The notes under the pieces were generated by a model. It saw only the letters and a list, made by a program, of their open reading frames with translations, was not told where the DNA came from and did not search any database. Of a stretch of 64,000 bases of DNA, positions 18,216 to 29,219 are shown one piece after another. This DNA comes from Bolinopsis microptera. Its lineage: Eukaryota; Ctenophora; Tentaculata; Lobata; Bolinopsidae. The DNA lies in NCBI RefSeq assembly GCF_026151205.1, contig NC_087075.1, positions 124,001 to 188,000 on the forward strand, given 5' to 3'. The number at the start of each line of letters is the position of its first letter. The stretch's first letter is position 1. Both the position numbers and the translations under genes were made by a program.

Positions 18216-21200
18216 TTAGAAAAAAGGTTTAACGTCTTCAAATACTACAGACATTTCGTCAAACTGTTGAAGATCTGCCATTCCTTGGTGAGAAACATTG
18301 GAGTAGCTTGAGGTAGACCACCTGAAATAAATAAGCTACAAATCGAAATAGTAACCATGGTATCAGTAATATTACAATACTTTGGCAATAATAACCACAG
18401 TTACCGTGACAATGGAAACAATAAACATGGTAGCCATGGTAACCATAGAAGTAGTAAGTAACATTGAAAACACCATGTAGCAAGTTATCTTTCACCTGAA
18501 TGGTGGTTGTTGTTCCCAAGTAGGTCCTCCAGCAATTCTCATCCCTAACTTCTTCATCAGACCTGTGGTTACATTCCTTATGCTTAATAGAAAAATTAAA
18601 TGTTGAAACGTTCCTTATGCTTAATAGAAAAATTAAATGTTGAAACGTTCCTTATGCTTAATAGAAAAATTAAATGTTGAAACGTTCCTTATGCTTAATA
18701 GAAAAATTAAATGTTGAAACGTTCCTTATGCTTAATAGAAAAATTAAATGTTGAAACGTTCCTTATGCTTAATAGAAAAATTAAATGTTGAAACGTTCCT
18801 TATGCTTAATAGAAAAATTAAATGTTGAAACGTTCCTTATGCTTAATAGAAAAATTAAATGTTGAAACGTTCCTTATGCTTAATAGAAAAATTAAATGTT
18901 GAAACGTTCCTTATGCTTAATAGAAAAATTAAATGTTGAAACGTTCCTTATGCTTAATAGAAAAATTAAATGTTGAAACGTTCCTTATGCTTAATAGAAA
19001 AATTAAATGTTGAAACGTTCCTTATGCTGAATAGAAAAATTAAATGTTGAAACGTTCCTTATGCTAATTAGATCCCTAATTAAAGTGCTCACTGTAGTTA
19101 GTTCCCTTGTAATCTATACCACCCGAGGGTTGACTACCAAATAAGGGCATAGGATAAGTTCCATTGACAGGATTTAGGTCACTCCGTGATGAGATAGCGT
19201 TTATGGCTGAGTAGGGGGGACTGCAGGCACATTTAGCAAGAGGATCGTGCTGATAGTCGTTATATCTCATCAACTTGTAAAGAGAGCCCATGTCGGTTAC
19301 TTTGTTTGCATCCCTCTTGAAGATGAGAGCTCGCGGGTTGTTGTCGTAGGAGAAAACGTCCCCGAACTTGTCAACAAACTGCTGAATACCGGACATGTTA
19401 AAGATAGTGGGATAGAAGGGTAGATTGTAACTGGGGAAGTATTGTTGTGTGGTCAGGAGATCTGTTTGGTCTTCATAGATAACAGTTCCAGGCAGCTGCT
19501 CCATAACATGTAGAGTACCTGGTTTGAGGTGATGTTAAATACTTAATAACCTGGTTACCTGGTTACCTGGTTACCCGGCTACCTGGTTACCCGGTTACCC
19601 GGTTACATGGTTACCTGGTTACATGGTTACCTGGTTACCCGGCTACCTGGTTACCCGGTTACCCGGTTACATGGTTACCTGGTTACATGGTTACCTGGTT
19701 ACCTGGTTACCCGGTTACCCAGTTACCCGGTTACCCGGTTACCCGGTTACCCGGTTACATGGTTACCTGGTTACATGGTTACCTGGTTACCCGGTTACCC
19801 GGTTACCCGGTAACCTGGTTACCCGGTTACCCGGTAACCTGGTTACCTGGGAACCTGGTTACATACTCTACAGTTGCCCCACAATATGTAGATTACCTGG
19901 TTTGAGGGGAGTGTTGGGGGTGAAGAGATTGTAGTCGACAATCATCCACTGATTGTTGTAAGTACCGCTGTTGAACCTCCTGAACACCTCGCACCACTCC
20001 CTCCCGGTCCGTGCTAATCTGTTAGCCACTACCCCTCTCATATACTCCGGTACACTTCCCTCCGGCTTGATATACTTCCACAGATCTGGGTTAAGGGTAG
20101 GTAGTGTAGTTTCCTGGGCCGCCAAACCACTGCTGATAAGAGTGAAGTCGTCTCCGCTGAAGACATACCCTGGGTAACTGGTGAACACTTGTTTCTTACC
20201 CGGCATCACACTCTGAGTCCCCGGTCCTGACCTGGTAATTTATAATTGGTAATTAATTATTAATTATGTCCAAGAACAGCCAATATCAGCCATGACACGG
20301 CAACAGAAAACATTAAAATTAAAATTAAAGTATTTTGAAAATTGTTTCAGGGTGATCATATTATGTACTGTATGATGTGTGTAGGTATGTATCTATATTA
20401 TCTTATTATGTACCTATAATTGAAATTGTAGCTTTTAACTACTCTGACCATGGCGGAGTAATCGTTCCAAGTAACATGTGACACCAGGAGGTCGTCAACT
20501 GTCCATTTCACTAGAGCAGTGCAATGTCCAGATCCTAGCACCCTCTCTGGGAGACACGTCATTACACACTAATTACTAACTAAAGTTAGTAGTTCTACTA
20601 ACTTATTACACACTACAAAGTTAAATGTAGTTTTTATGAGGAAGTCGGGTACAGCAAAGCTGAGTACGCTTATATGGTATGGTATTGGTATGAGGTTGAA
20701 AACAAATATGCTTCTATTGCTGCCTGGTACATTATCAGTGATAATGTACCAGGCAGCAGATAATGTTTTAGTGATAATATTATCCGACATGTTAGAGTCA
20801 AACAAATTTGTTTGGTTGTTCCTGACCCTATAGAGCAACTAATAAGATATGATCTCTAATCATTTGAACAATTAATGGTAATTTGTCACAGTAAGTGTGG
20901 TAAAAGTGTCTCACCTAACATCCGTTCTTTTTCTCGGGTAATCTTCCCTACTGGGGTACCCAGTCCATAGACATCTCTGTGATATCCGATCTCATCCGTC
21001 CCTGGAAGGAAATAAAGTGTTAAACCTTTTTAATAACACTCATGTCTCCTTGTAACCTGTCTCCATGTAACCTGTCTCCATGTCACCTGTCTCCATGTCA
21101 CCTGTCTCCATGTCACCTGTCTCCATGTCACCTGTCTCCATGTCAAATATCTCCATGTCACCTGTCTCCATGTCACATGTCTCCATGTCACCTGTCTCCA

Positions 21201-24158
21201 TGTCAAATGTCTCCATGTCACCTGTCTCCATGTCACATGTCTCCATGTCACCTGTCTCCATGTCACCTGTCTCCATGTCATCTGTCTCCATGTCACATGT
21301 CTCCATGTCACATGTCTCCATGTTACCTGTCTCCATGTCACATGTCTCCATGTCTCCAGACATCTCTGTGATATCCGATCTCATCCGTCCCTGGAAGGTA
21401 ATAAAGTGTTAAACCTTTTTAATAACACTCATGTCTCTTTGTAACCTGTCTCCATGTAACCTGTCTCCATGTCACCTGTCTCCATGTCACCTGTCTCCAT
21501 GTCACCTGTCTCCATGTCAAATATCTCCATGTCACCTGTCTCCATGTCACATGTCTCCATGTCACCTGTCTCCATGTCACATGTCTCCATGTCACCTGTC
21601 TCCATGTCACATGTCTCCATGTCACCTGTCTCCATGTCACCTGTCTCCATGTCATCTGTCTCCATGTCACATGTCTCCATGTCACATGTCTCCATGTTAC
21701 CTGTCTCCATGTCACCTGTTTCCATGTCACATGTCTCCATGTCACCTGTCTCCATGTCACCTGTCTCCATGTCACCTGTATATAAGCACATGTCACATGT
21801 CTCATAGTCCGTCTCCCACCTTACCTAGTGCATCCTCCATATCTATGAGGTCGAGGCTGAAGTTAAGCAGATAAAAATCGGAGAGCGTGAGAATACCGGG
21901 GTGGACCATGTTGAACCCCTCGTACATTCCCTCTATTTGTAAGAGCAGCAGATTAACATGATGCCTGCATTGAGATCCCTCGGTTTAAGATTAAACTAAC
22001 TACTATAAACTACTACTACTCCTCCGAAAACGTTTCTCTGCCAAGAAGGAATATATAGACCATGTTAACAACATAGAATAAAAGGAAACTGCACTGAATG
22101 CCTGTAAAATCTCATTTACCAATAAGGGGACACGTCTTTATTCTTCTGAATCATTATTCTCATCCATTTTTGGTTTGAATCCATGTACGTTTTGAGTTTA
22201 TCACAATAATCAGACGACTTTTCTGGACGGCAGTATCTGAAAATCAAAACATTAATGACAAGACAATTATTTACAGAAATAGTGTTTCCTTCTTCATCTG
22301 GATGCCATGATCTAGTAACCTGGTACCCTGGTACCCTGGTACCCTGGTAACCTGGTAACCTGGTAACCTGGTAACCTGGTAACCTGGTAACCTGGTAACC
22401 TGGTAACCTGGTAACCTGGTAACCTGGTAACCTGGTAACCTGGTAACCTGGTAACCTGGTAACCTGGTAACCTGGTAACCTGGTAACCTGGTAACCTAGT
22501 AACATGGTAACCTGGTAACCTGGTAACCTGGTAACCTGGTAACTGGGTAACATGGTAACCTAGTAACATCGTAACCTAGTAACATCGTAACCTAGTAACA
22601 TGGTAACCTAGTAACCTAGTAGCCTAGTAGCCTAGTAACCTGGTAACCTGGTAATCTAGTAACCTAGTAACCAGGTAACCTAGTAACATAGTAACCTAGT
22701 AACCTGGTAACCTGGTAACCTAGTAACCTAGTAACTTTGGAACCTGGTAACCTGGTAACCTGATAATCTGGTAACCCGGTAACCTGGAAACCTGTTAACC
22801 TGTTAACCTGGTAACCTGGTTACCTGGTTACCTGGTTACCTGGTTACCTGGTTACCTGGTTACCTGGTTACCTGGTTACCTGGTAACATGGTAACCTGGT
22901 TACCTGGTAACCTGGTAACCTGGTAACATGGTAACCTAGTAACATGGTAACCTAGTAACCTAGTAGCCTAGTAGCCTAGTAACCTGGTAACCTGGTAATC
23001 TAGTAACCTAGTTACCTGGTAACCTAGTAACATAGTAACCTAGTAACCTGGTAACCTGGTAACCTGGTAACCTAGTAACCTAGTAACTTTGGAACCTGGT
23101 AACCTGATAATCTGGTAACCCGGTAACCTGTTAACCTGTTAACCTGTTAACCTGGTAACCTGGTAAACTGGTTACCTGGTTACCTGGTTACCTGGTTACC
23201 TGGTTACCTGGTTACCTGGTAACCTGGTTACCTGGTTACCTGGTTACCTGGTTACCTGGTTACCTGGTTACCTGGTTACCTGGTTACCTGGTTACCTGGT
23301 TACCTGGTTACCTGGTTACCTGGTTACCTGGTTACCTGGTTACCTGGTTACCTGGTTACCTGGTTACCTGGTTACCTGGTTACCTGGTTACCTGGTTACC
23401 TGGTTACCTGGTTACCTGGTTACCTGGTTACCTGGTTACCTGGTTACCTGGTTACCTGGTTACCTGGTTACCTGGTTACCTGGTTACCTGGTTACCTGGT
23501 TACCTGGTTACCTGGTTACCTGGTTACCTGGTTACCTGGTTACCTGGTTACCTGGTTACCTGGTTACCTGGTTACCTGGTTACCTGGTTACCTGGTTACC
23601 TGGTTACCTGGTTACCTGGTTACCTGGTTACCTGGTTACCTGGTTACCTGGTTACCTGGTTACCTGGTTACCTAGTGACACCTAGTAACTAACCCCGACA
23701 TAGTATTTGTCCACATTTGTAGTATACGAGTGGCAGTAGCATATCCCTCTCCGATCCCTGCTGCCCTAGCCTGTTCTTCATCGCTCACAGAGGAGTTTGT
23801 AGTGATTGTTAGGAACGCCCAGCCTGTCCTAGGTGCATTTAGTTTTACTTTTATTATCATTAAAACGAGAACACCCTTAATTCAACTTTCTTAAATATAC
23901 TTTCTTGAATAGGTTTAAGGTTAAGATTCATTGAATAAAATGAAAGTACGTTACAAAACGAATTCTATAATTTTACTTTTCCATCAAGTCTTTGAAGTCC
24001 ACCCGAGCAGCAGCCGGTGCAGCCTGTTGCTTAGTTACCGCCCCACTGCTAGTCACATAAAACACTTTTCTTACTGGACTGCTGATTGGTTTGGTGGAGA
24101 TGGGTAACAGTAGTAAAGTCAGTACTACAAGTTTCCAAATGTGGTCCTGCTGTTCCAT
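18216..24158 (-). CDS. Phospholipase B-like lysosomal hydrolase (PLBD family), complete
   Basis: Ten exons: 23977-24158, 23694-23828, 22120-22236, 21825-21964, 20915-21001, 20414-20546, 19897-20231, 19093-19518, 18496-18562, 18216-18321. Phases agree throughout, giving 575 residues, the usual size for PLBD1/2. Landmarks are an N-terminal hydrophobic signal (LVVLTLLLLPIS, residues 10-21); GWAFLTI and EGYATATRI; YWHHVNLLLLQIEGMYEGF; GHCTALVKW with the probable autoproteolytic nucleophile Cys229; HVTWNDYSAM; TSYPGYVFSGDDF; NNQWMIVDY; DPLAKCACSPPYSAINAISSR; GPTWEQQPPFRW. The family acts in lysosomes as an N-terminal-nucleophile amidase/lipid hydrolase; the true substrate is uncertain. The exon 2 acceptor (CTAG-G) has a weak pyrimidine tract and is the least certain junction. 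AATAAA on this strand at 17968-17973 may end the transcript. Confidence 0.93.
18573..19066. repeat. 37-bp minisatellite, about 13 copies, intron 8 of PLBD gene
   Basis: The unit is CGTTCCTTATGCTTAATAGA plus AAAATTAAATGTTGAAA. Copies are nearly invariant; one has GCTGAATAG. The array fills almost all of the intron, ending 26 bp before the donor of exon 8 (minus strand). Confidence 0.96.
19549..19862. repeat. 8-bp GGTTACCT/GGTTACCC array, intron 7 of PLBD gene
   Basis: About 39 copies of an 8-bp unit alternate between GGTTACCT and GGTTACCC with occasional GGCTACCT, ACATGGTT and GGTAACCT. Open frames across it are by-products of the repeat. The same core fills intron 2 of this gene. Confidence 0.95.
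20718..20758. repeat. Perfect 41-bp palindrome in PLBD intron 5
   Basis: Two 20-bp arms, TGCTGCCTGGTACATTATCA and its exact reverse complement, are separated by a single G. It could extrude as a cruciform or form a stable RNA hairpin in the intron. Function is unknown. Confidence 0.9.
21042..21355. repeat. 15-bp minisatellite block 1, PLBD intron 4
   Basis: About 21 copies of CTGTCTCCATGTCAC with third-position-like variants. The period is a multiple of three, so both strands show long spurious ORFs (for example METGD repeats). Confidence 0.95.
21352..21425 (-). pseudogene. Partial duplicate of PLBD exon 5 with its 3' splice site
   Basis: GACATCTCTGTGATATCCGA and following bases to TCCGTCCCTGG, plus the flanking intron (AATAAAGTGTTAAACC), repeat the sequence at 20971-21046. 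Read on the minus strand this is the acceptor and about the first 32 bases of exon 5. It runs into the repeat with no 5' donor, so it should be skipped or act as a decoy acceptor. Confidence 0.8.
21431..21783. repeat. 15-bp minisatellite block 2, PLBD intron 4
   Basis: About 23 copies of the same 15-bp unit as block 1, in nearly the same order of variants. Blocks 1 and 2 with the exon 5 fragment between them form a ~390-bp segmental duplication. Confidence 0.95.
22312..23672. repeat. 8-bp GGTAACCT then GGTTACCT array, PLBD intron 2
   Basis: About 170 copies of an 8-bp unit. The left part is mostly GGTAACCT with TAGTAACC variants and an internal ~360-bp duplicated block (about 22560-22790 and 22930-23150). 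From about 22810, and solidly from 23170, the unit becomes GGTTACCT, nearly pure for some 480 bp. The array abuts exon 2 with only a short gap. Confidence 0.95.
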
Positions 24159-25313
24159 CTATTTGGGGATCTTTTAAAATAAGAGATTTGTTACATAATA
24201 TAATAGTGTCAGTAAAATTATTCAAATAATATACACAGATAAATTCAGCAATGATTATTATGGTTAGACACCCTCTAAAGTTCAATTAATAAAATTGCAT
24301 ACAATAAAATATAAAAATAAACACTTAATGGTTGAAATTACACAACCATTGGTGCCCACTACAACAAGCAATTCAGATCATTACCCAACAATGAACAAAC
24401 ATCCCCTGATCATTTATGGTCTAAGAAATATTTATTAGGTTCAGGTCCAAATCGGATATTGCTCCTTTGTATTCCCTGACTGAAATAATCCATGTTCTGA
24501 GAAAGTTAAATCGTAATCTGCGTCTGATAAAAGCCATCAGAGTATCTTTGGCCTTTCCGATGGCTGATATTTTCTGCTACAGCAGGGTGTCATAATTAGC
24601 CATTTATCATTTTGTACTGTCTCACAACATGATTGGCACAATTAACTTAGTAAAATGGTAACCTGGCCTTCATCCTAATAAATACCCATGTAATGTGACA
24701 GAGAAAGGAGTATGGTTCCTCCCGCTTAATACAGACGCTTGTAAAGCGAACCCCTGGTTAAGATTTACAGTCATGGTACGATATGTCGCCACGGGAAGTC
24801 GAACTCTAGCAGTCACCTAAGGGCAGTCACATCAGCGCAGAGGATTGAAGCCACCCGAAATGGTACCACTCAAACTGCGACCGCCAGCATCGCCCAGACT
24901 CGGCCAGGGAGGTGTCTCTCCAAGCAGCCCACTCCGCAACATCTGAGAGCAAGAGCGTCGGCCGCCCCACATAATATCAGCATTCAGCTAGAGGAGTAAT
25001 ACAACGTGCACAACAGTGTACCACGCCTATTAAACCACATTAAATAATATCGTCGTTTATGCTAATGATCAGTGCGGAATCTTTTTACTGAAAACTTTAT
25101 AAATCAGATCTGAATTTGTTTGTTGTTTCCGTTGTTATGAGGACTAATAAGTTTATCGCAGGGATGTTAACTCGCCAGTTATTTACCAGGTGGAGCAATT
25201 AGTAAACAAAACAAATAAAAAAGAAAAAAAGAAAATGATAGTCACGTTGAAAACTGAACAGTGAAAAACGAGCAATTTAAGACAGAACTTTTAATTATAT
25301 TTATACATAGTAA
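24159..25313. other. Upstream region of the PLBD gene
   Basis: This must hold the PLBD promoter on the minus strand, but no convincing TATA box or initiator can be singled out. A GC-richer, non-repetitive patch lies at 24700-24980. I see no ORF or tRNA in it. Confidence 0.4.
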
Positions 25314-25418
25314 CGTCCGATAAAGTATGTAACATGCTGTCCAAAACCAAAATACATAATATGAAGACTTTGTTGTAACTTTGTATAAAAAGCATCAATA
25401 ATAATACCTTATCGGACG
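25314..25418. mobile_element. Small inverted-repeat element, CGTCCGATAA ends
   Basis: CGTCCGATAA at 25314-25323 and its exact reverse complement at 25409-25418 enclose 85 bp of AT-rich sequence next to the transposase pseudogene. It may be a short MITE or part of that transposon's end. Confidence 0.45.
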
Positions 25419-25644
25419 ATATTTGACCAGACATTGCGTGAACGGACATAATTTTGAACGGACATTAAAGTGAACGCTCGAAGGCATTCAAAACCATCAA
25501 AAATCCGAATTTTTTTCAATATTTTTTGATGTTTTTTAAATTTCAGCAAATGATTTTTAAATCCATTTTTTATACAGTAAGTAAGAAAAGCAGTCATTAA
25601 GCAGTAAAAATGTTAAAATATGTGTGCATGATCAGTGTCTAATA

Positions 25645-26140
25645 TCACATATCATCTTCATCAAATGGGTTTTCGTGCATGAAATAGTCCATGCTTAAAG
25701 CATCAGTGATTTCTAGCTTTATGGAAACCTTTTTTTTTTTAATCAAACTAGCCCGGTCCTGCATTTCAGTGTTAACTTTTACAAGCCATTCGGCGTGAAG
25801 TGGTTTTATCTTAGACAACTTAAGGTCAACCTTAACATCACGTGGAGCTTTCCTAGCACTGTTTCATTACCGCCCCCGAGTAATATGAACTATAACAACG
25901 TCGGACAATGTCCTTGGCAACACGATTTACCGTAATATCTAGAGGCTGGAACAAGTTTGTCATGTTGGCGGGGACTAGTTCATGAACTATGTTGTTGAGT
26001 GCCATAATTTCGTTGACTTTTTTCCGCCAAATGACCCTTGAAAACATCATATACTAGTAGTAGTAGTAGTAGTAGTAGTAGAGTTTTCTGTGCCTCCGGC
26101 AGACCAATGAGAACCTTTCTGTCGTTGACTTACGGCACAA
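25645..26140 (-). pseudogene. Pogo/Tigger-type DDE transposase fragment, frameshifted
   Basis: Three consecutive blocks of the DDE_1 catalytic region lie in order in different frames on the minus strand. They are LPEAQKTLL...VYDVFKGH (about 26105-26020), then NNIVHELVPANMTNLFQPLD (ending near 25920), then DVKVDLKLSKIKPLHAEWLV (about 25835-25776), which ends at a stop at 25645. PANMT...QPLD and DVFKG are signature strings of Tigger/pogo-like transposases. At least two frameshifts and loss of the N-terminal DNA-binding half make it inactive. A CTA codon run interrupts the first block. Confidence 0.8.
26055..26081. repeat. (TAG)9 trinucleotide run inside the transposase fragment
   Basis: Nine TAG/CTA repeats. 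On the minus strand they are CTA leucine codons, at the place where relatives have a short LL before the DVFKG motif. This looks like expansion after the copy lost function. Confidence 0.85.
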
Positions 26141-26277
26141 TAAAGTTCTCAAAGTTGTCTTATTCTGGACAAAAAGTTCGAAATGGAAAAATGTTTGAAA
26201 AAATTTCAACGGACTTTAACTTGGACGGACATTAATTCGTTAAATGTAATTTATTTAACTACCTTGTCGAATTGGAC

Positions 26278-28535
26278 ACAGGGGGCACTAACTAACTACA
26301 CGTCCTCCTTACCTAACTAACTAACTACACGTCCTCCTTACCTAGCGCACAGGAGGCACTAACTAACTACACGTCCTCCTTACCTAGCGCACAGGAGGCA
26401 CTAACTAACTACACGTCCTCCTTACCTAGCGCACAGGAGGCACTAACTAACTACACGTCCTCCTTACCTAGCGCACAGGAGGCACTAACTAACTACACGT
26501 CCTCCTTACCTAGCGCACAGGAGGCACTAACTAACTACACGTCCTCCTTACCTAGCGCACAGGAGGCACTAACTAACTACACGTCCTCCTTACCTAGCGC
26601 ACAGGGGGCAATGACTAACTACACGTCCTCCTTACCTAGCGCACAGGAGGCACTAACTAACTACACGTCCTCCTTACCTAGCGCACAGGAGGCACTAACT
26701 AACTACACGTCCTCCTTACCTAGCGCACAGGAGGCACTAACTAACTACACGTCCTCCTTACTTAGCGCACAGGGGGCACTAACTAACTACACGTCCTCCT
26801 TACCTAGCGCACAGGAGGCACTAACTAACTACACGTCCTCCTTACCTAGCGCACAGGAGGCACTAACTAACTACACGTCCTCCTTACCTAGCGCACAGGG
26901 GGCACTAACTAACTACACGTCCTCCTTACCTAGCGCACAGGAGGCACTAACTAACTACACGTCCTCCTTACCTAGCGCACAGGAGGCACTAACTAACTAC
27001 ACGTCCTCCTTACTTAGCGCACAGGAGGCACTAACTAACTACACGTCCTCCTTACCTAGCGCACAGGAGGCACTAACTAACTACACGTCCTCCTTACCTA
27101 GCGCACAGGAGGCACTAACTAACTACACGTCCTCCTTACCTAGCGCACAGGAGGCACTAACTAACTACACGTCCTCCTTACCTAGCGCACAGGAGGCACT
27201 AACTAACTACACGTCCTCCTTACCTAGCGCACAGGAGGCACTAACTAACTACACGTCCTCCTTACCTAGCGCACAGGAGGCACTAACTAACTACACGTCC
27301 TCCTTACCTAGCGCACAGGAGGCACTAACTAACTACACGTCCTCCTTACCTAGCGCACAGGAGGCACTAACTAACTACACGTCCTACTTACCTAGCGCAC
27401 AGGAGGCACTAACTAACTACACGTCCTCCTTACCTAGCGCACAGGAGGCACTAACTAACTACACGTCCTCCTTACCTAGCGCACAGGGGGCAATGACTAA
27501 CTACACGTCCTCCTTACCTAGCGCACAGGAGGCACTAACTAACTACACGTCCTCCTTACCTAGCGCACAGGAGGCACTAACTAACTACACGTCCTCCTTA
27601 CCTAGCGCACAGGAGGCACTAACTAACTACACGTCCTCCTTACCTAGCGCACAGGAGGCACTAACTAACTACACGTCCTCCTTACCTAGCGCACAGGAGG
27701 CACTAACTAACTACACGTCCTCCTTACCTAGCGCACAGGAGGCACTAACTAACTACACGTCCTCCTTACCTAGCGCACAGGAGGCACTAACTAACTACAC
27801 GTCCTCCTTACCTAGCGCACAGGAGGCACTAACTAACTACACGTCCTCCTTACCTAGCGCACAGGAGGCACTAACTAACTACACGTCCTCCTTACCTAGC
27901 GCACAGGAGGCACTAACTAACTACACGTCCTCCTTACCTAGCGCACAGGAGGCACTAACTAACTACACGTCCTCCTTACCTAGCGCACAGGGGGCACTAA
28001 CTAACTACACGTCCTCCTTACCTAGCGCACAGGAGGCACTAACTAACTACACGTCCTACTTACCTAGCGCACAGGAGGCACTAACTAACTACACGTCCTC
28101 CTTACCTAGCGCACAGGAGGCACTAACTAACTACACGTCCTCCTTACCTAGCGCACAGGGGGCAATGACTAACTACACGTCCTCCTTACCTAGCGCACAG
28201 GAGGCACTAACTAACTACACGTCCTCCTTACCTAGCGCACAGGAGGCACTAACTAACTACACGTCCTCCTTACCTAGCGCACAGGAGGCACTAACTAACT
28301 ACACGTCCTCCTTACCTAGCGCACAGGAGGCACTAACTAACTACACGTCCTCCTTACCTAGCGCACAGGAGGCACTAACTAACTACACGTCCTCCTTACC
28401 TAGCGCACAGGAGGCACTAACTAACTACACGTCCTCCTTACCTAGCGCACAGGGGGCACTAACTAACTACACGTCCTCCTTACCTAGCGCACAGGAGGCA
28501 CTAACTAACTACACGTCCTCCTTACCTAGAGCACA
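26278..28535. repeat. 42-bp minisatellite, about 53 copies, spurious 687-codon ORF
   Basis: The unit encodes TNYTSSLPSAQEAL when read forward from 26611, and the open frame reaches 28674. The recurrent variants I can see change the amino acid (P to L, E to G, S to Y, L to M) and none is silent. That is the opposite of purifying selection, so I treat the ORF as an artefact of a 42-bp period. Units also hold GGAGG/CCTCC inverted pairs. A block of 16 units (672 bp) is duplicated. Confidence 0.93.
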
Positions 28536-28860
28536 GGGACTGGTGTGTGGTGTGCCAAGTAAGCGTCCTCCCAGCCTCACTGTCAGCAGATCTCTTTGGA
28601 TAAGATATACGACAAATATAAAATATACGATAATATACGATACGGATAAACAAAGTTTTACAAGCAACAAATAAAGGATATAATTATCACATGACTCACT
28701 AGTCATTACAAATAAAGTTACCTTATCTCCGTTTCTTAAAATAGGTCTGATAAGAAAATGAACCAGTAAGTAATCAAATCTAGCTGCCTGAAACCCGTGG
28801 AGATTTGATTACCATATCTAGACCAGTCGATTTTCGCGGCTCACGGCTGTTCAACTACTA
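28536..28860. other. Spacer without recognised genes
   Basis: AT-rich sequence after the 42-bp array. AATCAAATCTAGCTGCCTG and CCGTGGAGATTTGATTACC form a weak inverted pair. No gene is seen. Confidence 0.4.
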
Positions 28861-28951
28861 TTAACTTACCGGGCCGCGCTCAGACTGTCATTCCGCCGAA
28901 TCTCTATTAGTATTATGTTTATGAACATGATAGCCTGAGGTCCCCAGATAA
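28861..28951 (+). mobile_element. Dispersed element E, copy 1
   Basis: Matches copies at 36224 and 55767: GGGCCGCGCTCAG, CTGTCATTC, TATGTTTATGAACATGA and CCTGAGGTCCCCAG. The boundary on the left is approximate and no clean duplication is seen here. Confidence 0.6.
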
Positions 28952-29018
28952 CTATTGTCATATTACCTGGCACGCCAATTCCAATGGTAAACTTAAAGAC
29001 TAATTACTAAAATATATA

Positions 29019-29216
29019 GGGTTAGGGTTAGGGTTAGGGTTAGGGTTAGGGTTAGGGTTAGGGTTAGGGTTAGGGTTAGGGTTAGGGTTAGGGTTAGGGT
29101 TAGGGTTGGGGTTAGGGTTAGGGTTAGGGTTAGGGTTAGGGTTAGGGTTAGGGTTAGGGTTAGGGTTAGGGTTAGGGTTAGGGTTAGGGTTAGGGTTAGG
29201 GTTAGGGTTAGGGTTA
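29019..29216 (+). repeat. Interstitial telomere-type (TTAGGG)n array, about 33 copies
   Basis: Nearly pure TTAGGG with one TTGGGG variant near 29107. It runs in the orientation expected at a right-hand chromosome end, yet 35 kb of sequence follow. Short TTAGGG clusters recur near 30907-30985. Confidence 0.97.
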
Positions 29217-29219
29217 GCC

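Noticed and set aside
19607-19934. MVTWLPGY-type repeat proteins
   Set aside because: By-products of the 8-bp GGTTACCT array in PLBD intron 7; three frames are open simultaneously.
21030-21874. Open frames of more than 100 codons on both strands
   Set aside because: They arise from a 15-bp repeat inside an intron of the PLBD gene; the repeat leaves several frames open.
24700-24980. tRNA or other structured RNA gene in a GC-richer patch
   Set aside because: No convincing A and B box pair or cloverleaf could be drawn.
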